DNA of 38,369 bases from an uncultured Prevotella sp. (GTDB taxonomy: Bacteria; Bacteroidota; Bacteroidia; Bacteroidales; Bacteroidaceae): NCBI GenBank assembly GCA_947170265.1, contig CAMVSV010000022.1, positions 1 to 38,369 of the forward strand, given 5' to 3'. The notes beneath the pieces are model-generated. The model made no database searches, had not been told where the DNA came from, and worked only from the letters and a program-made list of their open reading frames with translations. The stretch's first letter is position 1. Every line of letters starts with the position of its first letter. A program made the translations under genes and the position numbers. Below, one piece after another: positions 23,263 to 30,606 of the stretch.

Positions 23263-24293
23263 TGTTTGTCGCTATTGTTTACTTCCAGAGCCCATGCCTG
23301 CTTGAAATGCTTGTTGCCTTGCATGGCGTGCAGTGTGTTTTGTGCTTCATCTTTCGTTGCGAAGCGGCCATAGAGAACCTTTGCGCTACCGGCGTTGTTG
23401 CATGTCACCTCAGTAGCTATACCTTCTTTCTTCAGCTCTTGTGCAAACCATTGGGCGTTGCTTTCCGATACATGGGAGCAAAGCACCAATGCCCAGTAGC
23501 TTGTAGGTGCGGAAGGGGTGATGGCCTTTCTCTGTATTTGTTTTTTCTGTGACGGCGACTTGGCGGTTGCCTTCTTGTATAATTCCTTCGCGGGCTTCAG
23601 GCTGTTCGCCATGTTTTCAATGGCATCGAAGGATATGCTGCTCTTCACATGGCTGGCCTGAAGTAGGGTGGGGTTATTGCTCAGTGGCGATGCCACGAAG
23701 AAGAACAGTGCCACGACCACAGCTGCCACGGCGGTATTGCGCAACGCATTGATACTGATGCTCAGCATCTTCTGCCCTGTGTGGCTGTCGTCGGTGATGG
23801 CAATGATGCGGGCCTTGCTTGCCGAAACGTCGGCATGTGACGCCGCAGCTTTCTCTTTTGCCAGTTTCCTTGTTTTTATGGGGGCTATGTCAAAGCTGCT
23901 CAATCCATAGAGGAGGGGAGTGAGTATGCCTGCCTCGCATGGGGTGAAGGCTGTCTTGCCTTCGTCGGTGACATACAGCTTTCCTATGTCTGTCAGTTCA
24001 TAGCTTCCGTTATTGCTGAGGGTCTCACGCAGCTCCTCTACATCGTGCTGGATGCGTCGGAGAGCCTCGGGATAGCTCATGTCGTAGGACTCCATGTATG
24101 ACTGTACGAGCAGCGAGTCGTTCATGGTGAGCTGTGGATTGAAGCCAAGAGTGCGCAACGGCGGCAGGAACAGCCCATCGCCATCGTCATAGCGGGCATC
24201 AACATGGTGAGCCACAAAGCCTCCCAGCCCCGGCACCACCACGCAGTCGTTGCTCAGCAACAGAATCTCTATATGTCTTGACAATTCATTCAC
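23259..24293 (-). CDS. HU-CCDC81-like and SPOR domain membrane protein
   Basis: Order of parts: N-terminal HU-like domains as in bacterial HU-CCDC81 proteins (NELSRHIEILLLSNDCVVVP, GLGGFVAHHVDARYDDG, then NGSYELTDIGKL), a cytoplasmic linker, one membrane segment (NTAVAAVVVALFFFVASPL), and a periplasmic C-terminal SPOR domain (SYWALVLCSHVSE to AWALEV) that would bind denuded peptidoglycan at the septum. The family normally starts at the NELSRHIE stretch, and a consensus promoter (24299-24306) lies just upstream, so I place the start at GTG 24293. The ATG at 24329 would be upstream of that promoter's start site. Coupled to the zinc-ribbon/FHA gene. Confidence 0.82.
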   Translation of the reverse strand: MNELSRHIEILLLSNDCVVVPGLGGFVAHHVDARYDDGDGLFLPPLRTLGFNPQLTMNDSLLVQSYMESYDMSYPEALRRIQHDVEELRETLSNNGSYELTDIGKLYVTDEGKTAFTPCEAGILTPLLYGLSSFDIAPIKTRKLAKEKAAASHADVSASKARIIAITDDSHTGQKMLSISINALRNTAVAAVVVALFFFVASPLSNNPTLLQASHVKSSISFDAIENMANSLKPAKELYKKATAKSPSQKKQIQRKAITPSAPTSYWALVLCSHVSESNAQWFAQELKKEGIATEVTCNNAGSAKVLYGRFATKDEAQNTLHAMQGNKHFKQAWALEVNNSDKQ

Positions 24294-24298
24294 GTTTG

Positions 24299-24330
24299 CA
24301 AAAGTAAACTTTTTTTTTGAACCATGCAAA
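24299..24330 (-). promoter_or_regulatory. Promoter of the HU/SPOR-FHA pair
   Basis: TACTTTTG (24306-24299) matches TAnnTTTG and TTTG (24330-24327) lies 20 bases upstream as -33 element. Transcription would begin at about 24292-24294, almost on the GTG start codon, predicting a leaderless or nearly leaderless mRNA. Confidence 0.55.
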
Positions 24331-24485
24331 CATTGTAAGTCAAAAAAAACATGTTGCCTATCCCTGCCTCACACCTTATACTATATTTGCGGTTCTTGTA
24401 GGTGTCGAACGGTTAGCATGAACATCGTCCTTCTTTATCAGGTAGATGTTCTTTTCAGCCATTTTCTTCTCTGTCGTTACAGTCG

Positions 24486-24917
24486 TTAATAACGTTCTTT
24501 CTGCATAAGTACATGTTCCATCATGTCGTGCATGACATCTTCGCCATAGTGCGGGGCATCGGGCTTCAATGCCCTGAGCGCAATAGCGTTGGGGCCGTTG
24601 TTTCGCCATGCCACTTGCTTGTTTGCCATGAGTATGAAGGAATAATCGTTACCTAACTCATTGATGCTGGCACGCGCCACATCCACCAACCTCATTTCTG
24701 TCTCTATCGAGGTCTGGTGACGTGACACTCCTTCGGCTATATTTGATTGTCCGGAACGAACTGCCTGAGTCATTTGGTCAAACAGCCGTCCGCATGGGTC
24801 ATTATGCTGGTTGAGAAAACGTCGGCAGAAACTGAAAGTTCCCAACTGTATGATGCTTGCCATCACCCACATATCCGTATACATATATCCAGCGGTGGAA
24901 CTGATTTTCACTCCCAT
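24486..24917 (-). CDS. Four-helix-bundle (S23 / 'four helix bundle suffix') family protein
   Basis: The core LFDQMTQAVRSGQSNIAEGV followed by SRHQTSIETEMRLVDVARAS and INELGNDY is the hallmark of the S23-type four-helix-bundle family (arginine plus NIAEG). These small proteins occur in 23S rRNA intervening sequences, near retroelements and as free-standing chromosomal genes; their function is mostly unknown. The start at 24917 (MGVKISSTAGY) gives 143 residues and matches the usual family N-terminus. The frame stays open to a GTG at 25031, just behind a weak TGTCTTTG box, so a 181-residue form is possible. No rRNA or reverse transcriptase gene is nearby. Confidence 0.7.
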   Translation of the reverse strand: MGVKISSTAGYMYTDMWVMASIIQLGTFSFCRRFLNQHNDPCGRLFDQMTQAVRSGQSNIAEGVSRHQTSIETEMRLVDVARASINELGNDYSFILMANKQVAWRNNGPNAIALRALKPDAPHYGEDVMHDMMEHVLMQKERY

Positions 24918-25031
24918 GATTGTCTTGTTTTGATTTGTCGTTGTTATATCGTAGTAGATGCCGAATACATCAAGATAGAAATCCTGATACTTGGCAAATT
25001 CAAGGTTGCGCACGAGTGAGGTGATGACCAC

Positions 25032-25410
25032 AAAGACACGTTTTTTCAGAGAGAAACTTAAATCGGAATGAAGAATTTTTGGTGGGTTTGTTAATTAGCT
25101 TAGTCATATCATAGACTATGACAGTCTCTTGTTTATTGTCGAAGCTGCTGGGCTTGTGTACGATTACACGTTGTCTCAAGGCTCAATACGGGCGATGAGC
25201 GGCAGATGGAATTAAGCTGCTGATGCAGAAAAAATCTGCCGCAAGTAATCTGAGCAAATTAAGGAACCCGCATCCATGATATCTTGATACCATCCCACGG
25301 AAAATAGCTATTAATATAAAAAAAGATAGTTGGCGGGTTGATTATTAGGAATAATCTCCAAGTCAGAAACAATAAAGTTGGATAAATAACTAAAATCCTT
25401 TAATACCGTA
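25032..25410. other. Non-coding gap with one nested hairpin
   Basis: No credible gene is visible in about 380 bases. GCGGCAGAT (25199-25207) and ATCTGCCGC (25234-25242) are exact complements and enclose a second small hairpin CTGC-TGAT-GCAG. GTCATA and TATGAC (about 25104-25123) form another weak inverted repeat. The rest is A/T-rich with stops in all frames. Confidence 0.5.
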
Positions 25411-25452
25411 ATCCCCGCCCTTGGCTGTCTGTTCTTTGCCAGAGGCGGGGAT
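25411..25452 (-). terminator. Terminator of the secreted hypothetical gene
   Basis: ATCCCCGCC (25411-25419) and GGCGGGGAT (25444-25452) are exact complements; inner TTGGC/GCCAG can extend the stem. It lies six bases beyond the stop of the gene at 25459-26025. Confidence 0.75.
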
Positions 25453-25458
25453 ACTCTT

Positions 25459-26025
25459 TTATTCTACCGTAAACGTTGTAACCTTCATGCCGTTCTTGGT
25501 ATTTTCTGTATTGGGGTCACCAATTATAATGCCGTATTCGCCAGGCTCTAAATCTTCAAGCTGGATTAAATACGAAGACTCTCCATACTTCTTTGCCTTA
25601 AATTCTATACTTGCTAAATTGCTTGTTTTACTGGCTGATAGTGTTCCAACTTCAGCCAGTTGGTATCGACGTTCCTTATTTTTGTAAATTTCAAATTTAA
25701 AGATGTTAATAAATGAATTTGGATCCGTTGTGTTGTCTTTTGCTTTAAGGATAAAACGAGCAGATCTCTTAGCCTTGATGTGGTTCACAGACCTGCTACC
25801 ATCAAGTGTCAAACGCGATTTTATCTTTCCAATACCGGTCAAATAGAGGCTTGCGCCTGCTTTTGTCTTGATATACCCATTTTCTCTTTTTAGGACAACA
25901 CCTTCTGAGTCAGATGTTAGTAACAACGTCTCTTCTGAGAACTCAGGCTCAGCAGCAGTAACCTGCGCTTTTACAAACATTGTAGTGCACAAACTCAACA
26001 TGAGAGCAATAACAATTTTTCTCAT
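25459..26025 (-). CDS. Secreted hypothetical protein
   Basis: A 188-residue protein I do not recognise. The signal peptide is clear (MRKIVIALMLSLCTTMFVKA, cut about residue 20). The mature part is predicted to be mainly beta-strand (KAKRSARFILKAKDNTTDPN, FKFEIYKNKERRYQLAEVGT, SYLIQLEDLEPGEYGIIIGD), with no cysteines or membrane anchor. The closing pattern 'LEPGEYGI...TFTVE' resembles small beta-sandwich proteins exported by Bacteroidota. It is a single-gene unit with its own terminator. A weak box TGAATTTG (26069-26062) could be its promoter. Confidence 0.75.
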   Translation of the reverse strand: MRKIVIALMLSLCTTMFVKAQVTAAEPEFSEETLLLTSDSEGVVLKRENGYIKTKAGASLYLTGIGKIKSRLTLDGSRSVNHIKAKRSARFILKAKDNTTDPNSFINIFKFEIYKNKERRYQLAEVGTLSASKTSNLASIEFKAKKYGESSYLIQLEDLEPGEYGIIIGDPNTENTKNGMKVTTFTVE

Positions 26026-26737
26026 AATTATATTTTTTTATCAGTCTGCCTCCTTAACTCCCAAATTCAGCATTAATATTAGGTTTTAGTTTGGAAACAA
26101 AAAAGGCATGGGAGTTTCTACTTTTCGCCCATCCCTGACTTCAGGCCTTCGCATTGCCCCCAAACAAGGATAAGCAACGCAGCCAGCCCACGCCATGTGA
26201 TTATATTGTTAGTTGTCGGCTATACACTATTATATAGCTACAACCGGGATACAATCCACCCACGCAGACGCATACCGTTGCATTATCTCTGTGTTTGGAT
26301 TCAAAGTTGCGAAGTTTGAAGTCACAGAATGATAACGTTTCGTAAACGCCTTTCCATCAGCCTGCCCAACAAACGGCATCGTTGGCTTCTGGTTTCCATC
26401 GATGTTAATTTAGACCCGCCCTGCCACTGTGCGACTGGCTTGGTCGGTTACAAAGGTACATCTTTTTTTAATTCGTCACTCATTTTAACGAGAAAAATTT
26501 TGAAAAACTATAGTTATACTATTTTTGCTTTCCCCACGCTCGGCAATTCAAGCAAGCTTTATCGCCCTCGCTTACACAGGGGGGGCTGCGGTACCTTTAA
26601 GCACCCTTTGTTGTATGATTTGAAATCCTGTGGTGTTACGAACGTGGGAGTGTTTTCGTATGTCAAATGTGAAGGTTGGCGATGCATAATTATGCGGTTT
26701 GCTCTCTTGTATTCAGTTTTTCGCACACTCGTAAAAT

Positions 26738-26818
26738 GAAAGTGCCACTTTCGTGTTGCGAAAGAGGCTCTTTTACCTTCCAAAAGAGGCTCTTTTGCAC
26801 GCTAAAAGAGGCTCTTTT
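26738..26818. repeat. Four palindromes at an exact 22-bp period
   Basis: Units of 15 bases start at 26738, 26760, 26782 and 26804: GAAAGTGCCACTTTC, GAAAGAGGCTCTTTT, AAAAGAGGCTCTTTT and AAAAGAGGCTCTTTT. Each has two 7-base arms around one central base; unit 2 differs at its last base, giving a G-T pair. Spacers are 7 bases with unrelated sequence (GTGTTGC, ACCTTCC, GCACGCT). The first unit changes GAG/CTC to GTG/CAC on both arms, so the symmetry is kept although the sequence differs. No fifth unit is seen on either side. Confidence 0.85.
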
Positions 26819-26890
26819 GAAATGCCTTATTCAATGACTTGATTGTCAGGAAGTTACAAAGGCGGTTTTTGAAGAAAAACATGCATTTTC

Positions 26891-26910
26891 AGCTGTATAT
26901 ATATGCAGCT
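26891..26910. repeat. 20-base A/T-centred palindrome
   Basis: AGCTGTATATATATGCAGCT is a near-perfect inverted repeat (one T-G pair). It lies 73 bases after the palindrome array. Role unknown; a regulator site or cruciform is possible. Confidence 0.45.
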
Positions 26911-27091
26911 CGAGAAATGTCAGATTTTAAAGTTTTAGACGGTTTAGTTGAAGGTCTTGACATTATCCTGTGAATAAATGGATGCAATATGAGGCTTCGT
27001 AGCTATTCAGCGAGGCTTCCGCTAAATGTTAAAATTATGTAAAAGAGGATGAAAGTCCGTTGCTTTTTGTCTTTATATAACAAAGAAACGT

Positions 27092-27099
27092 TAACTTTG
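27092..27099 (+). promoter_or_regulatory. -7 promoter element of the CTD-like/sigma/GHL10 cluster
   Basis: TAACTTTG matches TAnnTTTG; a TTTTTG run ends 22 bases upstream (27069). The start codon at 27128 follows 28 bases later. No other consensus box is obvious before the sigma factor gene. Confidence 0.65.
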
Positions 27100-27127
27100 C
27101 GGCATAGGATAATATATAAGTACGCGT

Positions 27128-27436
27128 ATGAACAAGAGGATATTTACAATCATTTTGGCTGCCGCAATGGCTTTCGCTGTACCGTTGGTGGAGACGGCGA
27201 GTGCTGCTGTGGAGATTATAGAGCAGGACTTTCAGGGAGTGTTCATCTCTGTGAACCAGTCCACCATCCGTGTGACAGGTGCCAATGGTCAGCAGCTCCA
27301 GGTTTACAATGTGGCTGGAGTGCGGATAATGAGTTTCAAGGTTGAGGGCAATGACAAGACCTACGACCTTAACCTCTCGAAAGGTTGCTATATAATAAAG
27401 GTGGGCAAGGTTGTCCGCAAGGTTTCAATAAAGTAG
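27128..27436 (+). CDS. Small exported protein consisting almost only of a type IX style C-terminal domain
   Basis: A 102-residue protein. The signal peptide (about 1-25, ending VETASA) is followed by about 77 residues that match the C-terminal sorting domains of type IX secretion cargo: LQVYNVAGVRIMSFKV, then YDLNLSKGCYIIKVGKVVRK and the final VSIK. There is no cargo domain in front of it. A window-internal parallel is the orphan tail at 4313-4471. It has its own promoter and lies 50 bases before an ECF sigma factor gene. It could be a decoy or signal for the secretion system, or a relic of a larger protein with the promoter kept; this is not decided. Confidence 0.75.
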   Translation: MNKRIFTIILAAAMAFAVPLVETASAAVEIIEQDFQGVFISVNQSTIRVTGANGQQLQVYNVAGVRIMSFKVEGNDKTYDLNLSKGCYIIKVGKVVRKVSIK

Positions 27437-27486
27437 TAAGTGGAGTATCAGGCAGGTGGCGATGACCTGCTGCAACGATTGGAATT

Positions 27487-28035
27487 TTGCTTACCGAAGC
27501 TCAAGAACAGACACTTCTCAAGCAACTGTCTAAGGAAGAGAGTCGCAGGGCGGCTTTCTCTGTTGTCGTAAACCAATATAGCGAGCAGCTTTATTGGAAG
27601 ATTCGTAGTATGGTGCTGACTCACGACGATGCCAACGATGTGCTTCAGAACACTTTCCTGAAGGCATGGAAGAGTATAGGAGACTTTCAGGGAAAGTCGC
27701 GGCTCTATACATGGCTCTATCGCATAGCCGTGAATGAGTCGCTTGACTTACTGCGTCGTAATGCTTCCGACAAGAAAAGTGCTGATGCCGACCTCAGCGT
27801 TGCCAACCGTCTCATGGCTGATGAGTATTTCGATGGCGACCGCAGTCAGGCACTGCTTCAGGAAGCCATAGCCACTCTTCCCGATGTCCAGCGCACTGTG
27901 TTCACCATGCGCTACTACGATGAGGTGAAATATTCAGAGATGAGCAAGATTCTCAACACCTCCGAAGGCGCATTGAAGGCTTCCTACCACATAGCAGTGA
28001 AGAAAATAACCGACTATGTGAAGAAAAATCAATAA
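27487..28035 (+). CDS. ECF-type RNA polymerase sigma factor
   Basis: Sigma-70 family factor of 182 residues without region 1 or 3, i.e. the extracytoplasmic-function layout. Region 2 is FSVVVNQYSEQLYWKIRSMV with DDANDVLQNTFLKAWKSIGD and YTWLYRIAVNESLDLLRR. Region 4 is ATLPDVQRTVFTMRYYDEVK with the helix-turn-helix YSEMSKILNTSEGALKASYH. The likely start is TTG at 27487; an upstream stop at 27463 leaves only non-standard alternatives (ATT). The next gene encodes a small membrane protein that may be its anti-sigma factor. Confidence 0.92.
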   Translation: MLTEAQEQTLLKQLSKEESRRAAFSVVVNQYSEQLYWKIRSMVLTHDDANDVLQNTFLKAWKSIGDFQGKSRLYTWLYRIAVNESLDLLRRNASDKKSADADLSVANRLMADEYFDGDRSQALLQEAIATLPDVQRTVFTMRYYDEVKYSEMSKILNTSEGALKASYHIAVKKITDYVKKNQ

Positions 28036-28088
28036 ATATTAAACCATTACCGCCGCAATGCGTCTATAATAGAAAAAGGAATATAGAT

Positions 28089-28445
28089 ATGGAACTCGAT
28101 GAGCAGCTTAGACAACAGTTTGGCAACAGGCGTCCGTTCAGGGTGCCCGACGGCTATTTTGACAAGCTTACGGCAGATATCATGAGCTCTTTGCCCGAGG
28201 AACAACCCAAGGCGCGGATAAGGACGCTCGGCGGCAGACGTGCGCTGTGGGCGGTGGCTGCGTCGTTTGTGGGAGTGATACTCTTTTCGGGCTTCTACTC
28301 TTATCAGCGTCAGAGTAAGGAGGACGGTGCGGCATCTCTCGCTGCCACGGAAAGCTCGCAGTCGAAGGGTGATGCCTTTGACCAGACAGCCGATTATATG
28401 ATGATAGACTCCGATGAGATGTATTCGCTTCTTGCAGACCTCTGA
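28089..28445 (+). CDS. Single-pass membrane protein, possible anti-sigma factor
   Basis: A 118-residue protein. The N-terminal cytoplasmic part starts MELDEQLRQQFGNRRPFRVP DGYF, a short motif typical of small proteins behind ECF sigma genes in Bacteroidota. One membrane segment follows (about 52-69, ALWAVAASFVGVILFSGFY), then a Ser/Glu-rich periplasmic tail ending DEMYSLLADL. It has no zinc-binding ZAS motif. Position 53 bases after the sigma gene, size and topology suggest control of the sigma factor, but this is inference only. Confidence 0.7.
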   Translation: MELDEQLRQQFGNRRPFRVPDGYFDKLTADIMSSLPEEQPKARIRTLGGRRALWAVAASFVGVILFSGFYSYQRQSKEDGAASLAATESSQSKGDAFDQTADYMMIDSDEMYSLLADL

Positions 28446-28486
28446 CAAGACTATTGGCACGACATAAAATAAAAAAACAATAAGCC

Positions 28487-28924
28487 ATGAAGGTAAGACT
28501 ACTCACCCTGACAGCAATGCTCGCCATAAGCGTTTTGGCGGGAATGGCACAAGGCAGGTTCAATCCCAGCAAGTTCAAGGCTGAGATGCATAACTATATA
28601 ATACAGGAGGCGAAGCTCACGAAGAGTGAAGCCGACAAGTTCTTTCCTCTTTTCGACGAGATGAAAAGGAAACAGCACGAACTGCACCGCGAGAAGCACC
28701 AGCTCATGAAGACTCCACCAAAGAGCGATGCCGCTTGCAAGAGCGTGATACTCAAGAGAGACAATCTCGAGATAGAGATGAAGAAGATAGAAAGAGAGTA
28801 TCACCAGAAGTTCCAGACCGTGTTGCCTGCAACAAGGGTGTATGATATACTGGAGGCTGAGCGTCGCTTTCACCGTACAGCGCTCAAGAAAGCCGCCAAC
28901 AGACCAAGACCAAGTAAACGTTGA
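28487..28924 (+). CDS. Periplasmic Spy/CpxP-like helical protein
   Basis: A 145-residue exported protein. Signal peptide about 1-21 (ending LAGMAQ). The mature part is nearly all charged helix: FKAEMHNYIIQEAKLTKSEA, DKFFPLFDEMKRKQHELHRE and VILKRDNLEIEMKKIEREYH. Layout and the T-x-x-E/Q-A-D-x-F-x-P-L-F stretch resemble Spy/CpxP/LTXXQ periplasmic chaperone-like stress proteins. The C-terminus is basic (NRPRPSKR). Its place in a sigma factor operon fits an envelope-stress role; that is inferred. Its stop overlaps the longest frame of the next gene. Confidence 0.75.
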   Translation: MKVRLLTLTAMLAISVLAGMAQGRFNPSKFKAEMHNYIIQEAKLTKSEADKFFPLFDEMKRKQHELHREKHQLMKTPPKSDAACKSVILKRDNLEIEMKKIEREYHQKFQTVLPATRVYDILEAERRFHRTALKKAANRPRPSKR

Positions 28925-28926
28925 GA

Positions 28927-30456
28927 ATGATGAAACACAAATCATATTACGGAAAATCGACAGACATGATTAAGCGGGCAGTGCTGCCCGCATTGCTTTT
29001 GCTTGCTACCGCAGCATTTGCCACACCACCAAAGCGTGAGTTTAGGGGAGCATGGATACAGTGTGTGAACGGACAGTTCCAAGGCATGTCGACACAAGCC
29101 ATGCAACAGACCTTGGCTTATCAACTCGATGAGTTGCGAAAAGATGGTGTCAATGCTATTATCTTTCAGGTGAGACCCGAGTGCGACGCACTCTATCAGA
29201 GCCCCTATGAGCCATGGAGCAAGTTCCTGACGGGTGAGCAAGGAAAAGCCCCGAGCCCTTATTGGGAACCGTTGCAATGGATGATAGAACAGTGTCACAG
29301 CCGTGGCATGGAGCTCCACGCATGGATCAATCCCTACAGAGCCAAGACCAAGAACACCAACAAGCTCGCAGGCAACCACATAGCTGTGCTTCATCCGGAG
29401 AGAGTGTTTGAATATGACGGGCTCTATGTACTCAACCCCGCACTTCAGGAAAACCGTGAATATATATGTAAGGTGGCTGCCGACATAGTGAGACGCTATG
29501 ACGTAGACGGGCTGCATATTGACGACTACTTCTATCCGTATCCCGTGGCAGGAAAAACCATACCAGATGCAAGAGAGTTCAGAGCTTTCAGCAATGGCAT
29601 ACATGACATAGGTGACTGGCGGAGATATAACGTAGACCTGTTTGTAAAGCAGCTTTCCGACTCCGTACACAGCGTGAAGCCATGGGTGAAGTTCGGCGTA
29701 TCGCCATTCGGAATATACCGAAACCAGCGGTCGGCACCAGAGGTTGGCAGCCGCACCTCGGGACTGCAGAACTATGACGACCTGTATGCCGATGTGCTCA
29801 AATGGGTGAACAACGGATGGATAGACTACTGTGTGCCGCAGCTCTATTGGGAGATTGGCAACAAAGCAGCCGACTATGCCGAGCTGATGAACTGGTGGAA
29901 CAAACACGCTGCCGGCAGACCGTTGTATATCGGCGAAGACGTGGAGCGCACGGTGAAGCACAAAGACCCGGCAAATCCAAACTCACACCAGCTCGCAGCC
30001 AAGAGAAGGCTGCACGACCAGCTGCCAAACATCAACGGCACGGTGCTGTGGTACGCCAAGGCTGCGGTAGACAATGTGGGAAACTATGGCACGTTGATGA
30101 GAACAAAATACTGGAACACTCCGGCGCTGCAGCCTCTGATGCCCTTTATTGACGACAAGGCACCATCAAAGCCCAAGAAGGTGAAGCCCGTATGGACGAG
30201 CGATGGCTACATGCTCTTCTGGAAAGCCCCCAAAGGCAAGCGCTGGGACGATGTGGCTCATAAGTATGTGGTCTATCGCTTTGCTGCCAACGAGCATATA
30301 AACCTCAATGATGCATCGAAGATACAGACTATAACCAACCAGACATATTGCAAGCTGCCCTATGCCGATGGAAAGACACGCTATGTGTATGTGGTGACGG
30401 CACTCGACCGCATGAGCAATGAAAGTCAAGGGGTGAAAAAGAAAGTGAAACTATGA
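28927..30456 (+). CDS. GHL10-type family 10-like glycosidase, exported
   Basis: Putative exported glycoside hydrolase of the 'glycosyl hydrolase-like 10' (DUF187) group. After a signal peptide (AVLPALLLLATAAFA) the TIM-barrel starts with KREFRGAWIQCVNGQFQGMS. Typical motifs follow: ELRKDGVNAIIFQVRPECDA, SRGMELHAWINPYRAKT, VDGLHIDDYFYPYP and VKFGVSPFGIYRNQRS. A C-terminal Fn3-like segment (about 415-505) ends the protein. I chose ATG 28927; TTG 28921 and ATG 28966 are also in frame. Family members are proposed to act on cell-wall or other glycans; substrate unknown. Last gene of the cluster, with a terminator behind it. Confidence 0.88.
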   Translation: MMKHKSYYGKSTDMIKRAVLPALLLLATAAFATPPKREFRGAWIQCVNGQFQGMSTQAMQQTLAYQLDELRKDGVNAIIFQVRPECDALYQSPYEPWSKFLTGEQGKAPSPYWEPLQWMIEQCHSRGMELHAWINPYRAKTKNTNKLAGNHIAVLHPERVFEYDGLYVLNPALQENREYICKVAADIVRRYDVDGLHIDDYFYPYPVAGKTIPDAREFRAFSNGIHDIGDWRRYNVDLFVKQLSDSVHSVKPWVKFGVSPFGIYRNQRSAPEVGSRTSGLQNYDDLYADVLKWVNNGWIDYCVPQLYWEIGNKAADYAELMNWWNKHAAGRPLYIGEDVERTVKHKDPANPNSHQLAAKRRLHDQLPNINGTVLWYAKAAVDNVGNYGTLMRTKYWNTPALQPLMPFIDDKAPSKPKKVKPVWTSDGYMLFWKAPKGKRWDDVAHKYVVYRFAANEHINLNDASKIQTITNQTYCKLPYADGKTRYVYVVTALDRMSNESQGVKKKVKL

Positions 30457-30502
30457 CAAACCCTATTTGGACAGGTAAGCTTCAACAGACCCGAATAAAC
30501 AC

Positions 30503-30540
30503 AAAAAAGCTCTCTGAATAAAAAACAGAGGGCTTTTTTT
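30503..30540 (+). terminator. Rho-independent terminator after the GHL10 gene
   Basis: AAAAAAGCTCTCTG (30503-30516) pairs with CAGAGGGCTTTTTT (30526-30539) with one mismatch-type pair, followed by more T. It lies 47 bases after the stop. Confidence 0.85.
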
Positions 30541-30570
30541 GTGGACTTAGGAAAATAATTCATATCTTTG
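30535..30570 (+). promoter_or_regulatory. Promoter of the phosphoglucomutase gene
   Basis: TATCTTTG (30563-30570) matches TAnnTTTG. TTTG ending at 30541 lies 21 bases upstream and uses the T-run of the preceding terminator. The start codon is at 30607. Confidence 0.7.
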
Positions 30571-30606
30571 TAAGGATAAAGAATTTAATACTAAAAACGT
30601 AAAGAT

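Larger units (their letters stand above)
26026..27091. other. Long non-coding region, probably containing a dispersed repeat
   Basis: About 1.1 kb without a convincing gene. It holds a minus-strand -7-like box TACCTTTG (26458-26451) about 430 bases from the nearest gene on that strand, the four-unit palindrome array at 26738-26818 and a 20-base palindrome at 26891-26910. Short open frames here lack family features and read through the palindromes. From memory, related stretches recur between genes in Prevotella genomes, but I could not verify this. Confidence 0.5.

Noticed and set aside
24376..24462. 28-codon minus-strand frame behind the four-helix-bundle gene
   Set aside because: Could be a small protein (starts MAEKNIYLIKKDD), but there is no family, terminator or codon evidence; too short to support.
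26451..26458. Promoter for the secreted protein gene at 25459-26025
   Set aside because: The box TACCTTTG is a good match, but it lies about 430 bases from the start codon, with no gene between; its link to that gene is not supported.
26559..26783. Minus-strand 74-codon frame
   Set aside because: It reads through the non-repeating side and the palindrome array; no signal peptide, promoter or family feature supports it.
26738..26818. CRISPR array
   Set aside because: Units are 15-base palindromes with 7-base spacers and only four copies; no cas genes. It does not fit CRISPR dimensions.
28942..29961. Minus-strand frame of 339 codons
   Set aside because: Shadow of the GHL10 glycosidase gene, which has clear motifs and signal peptide on the plus strand.
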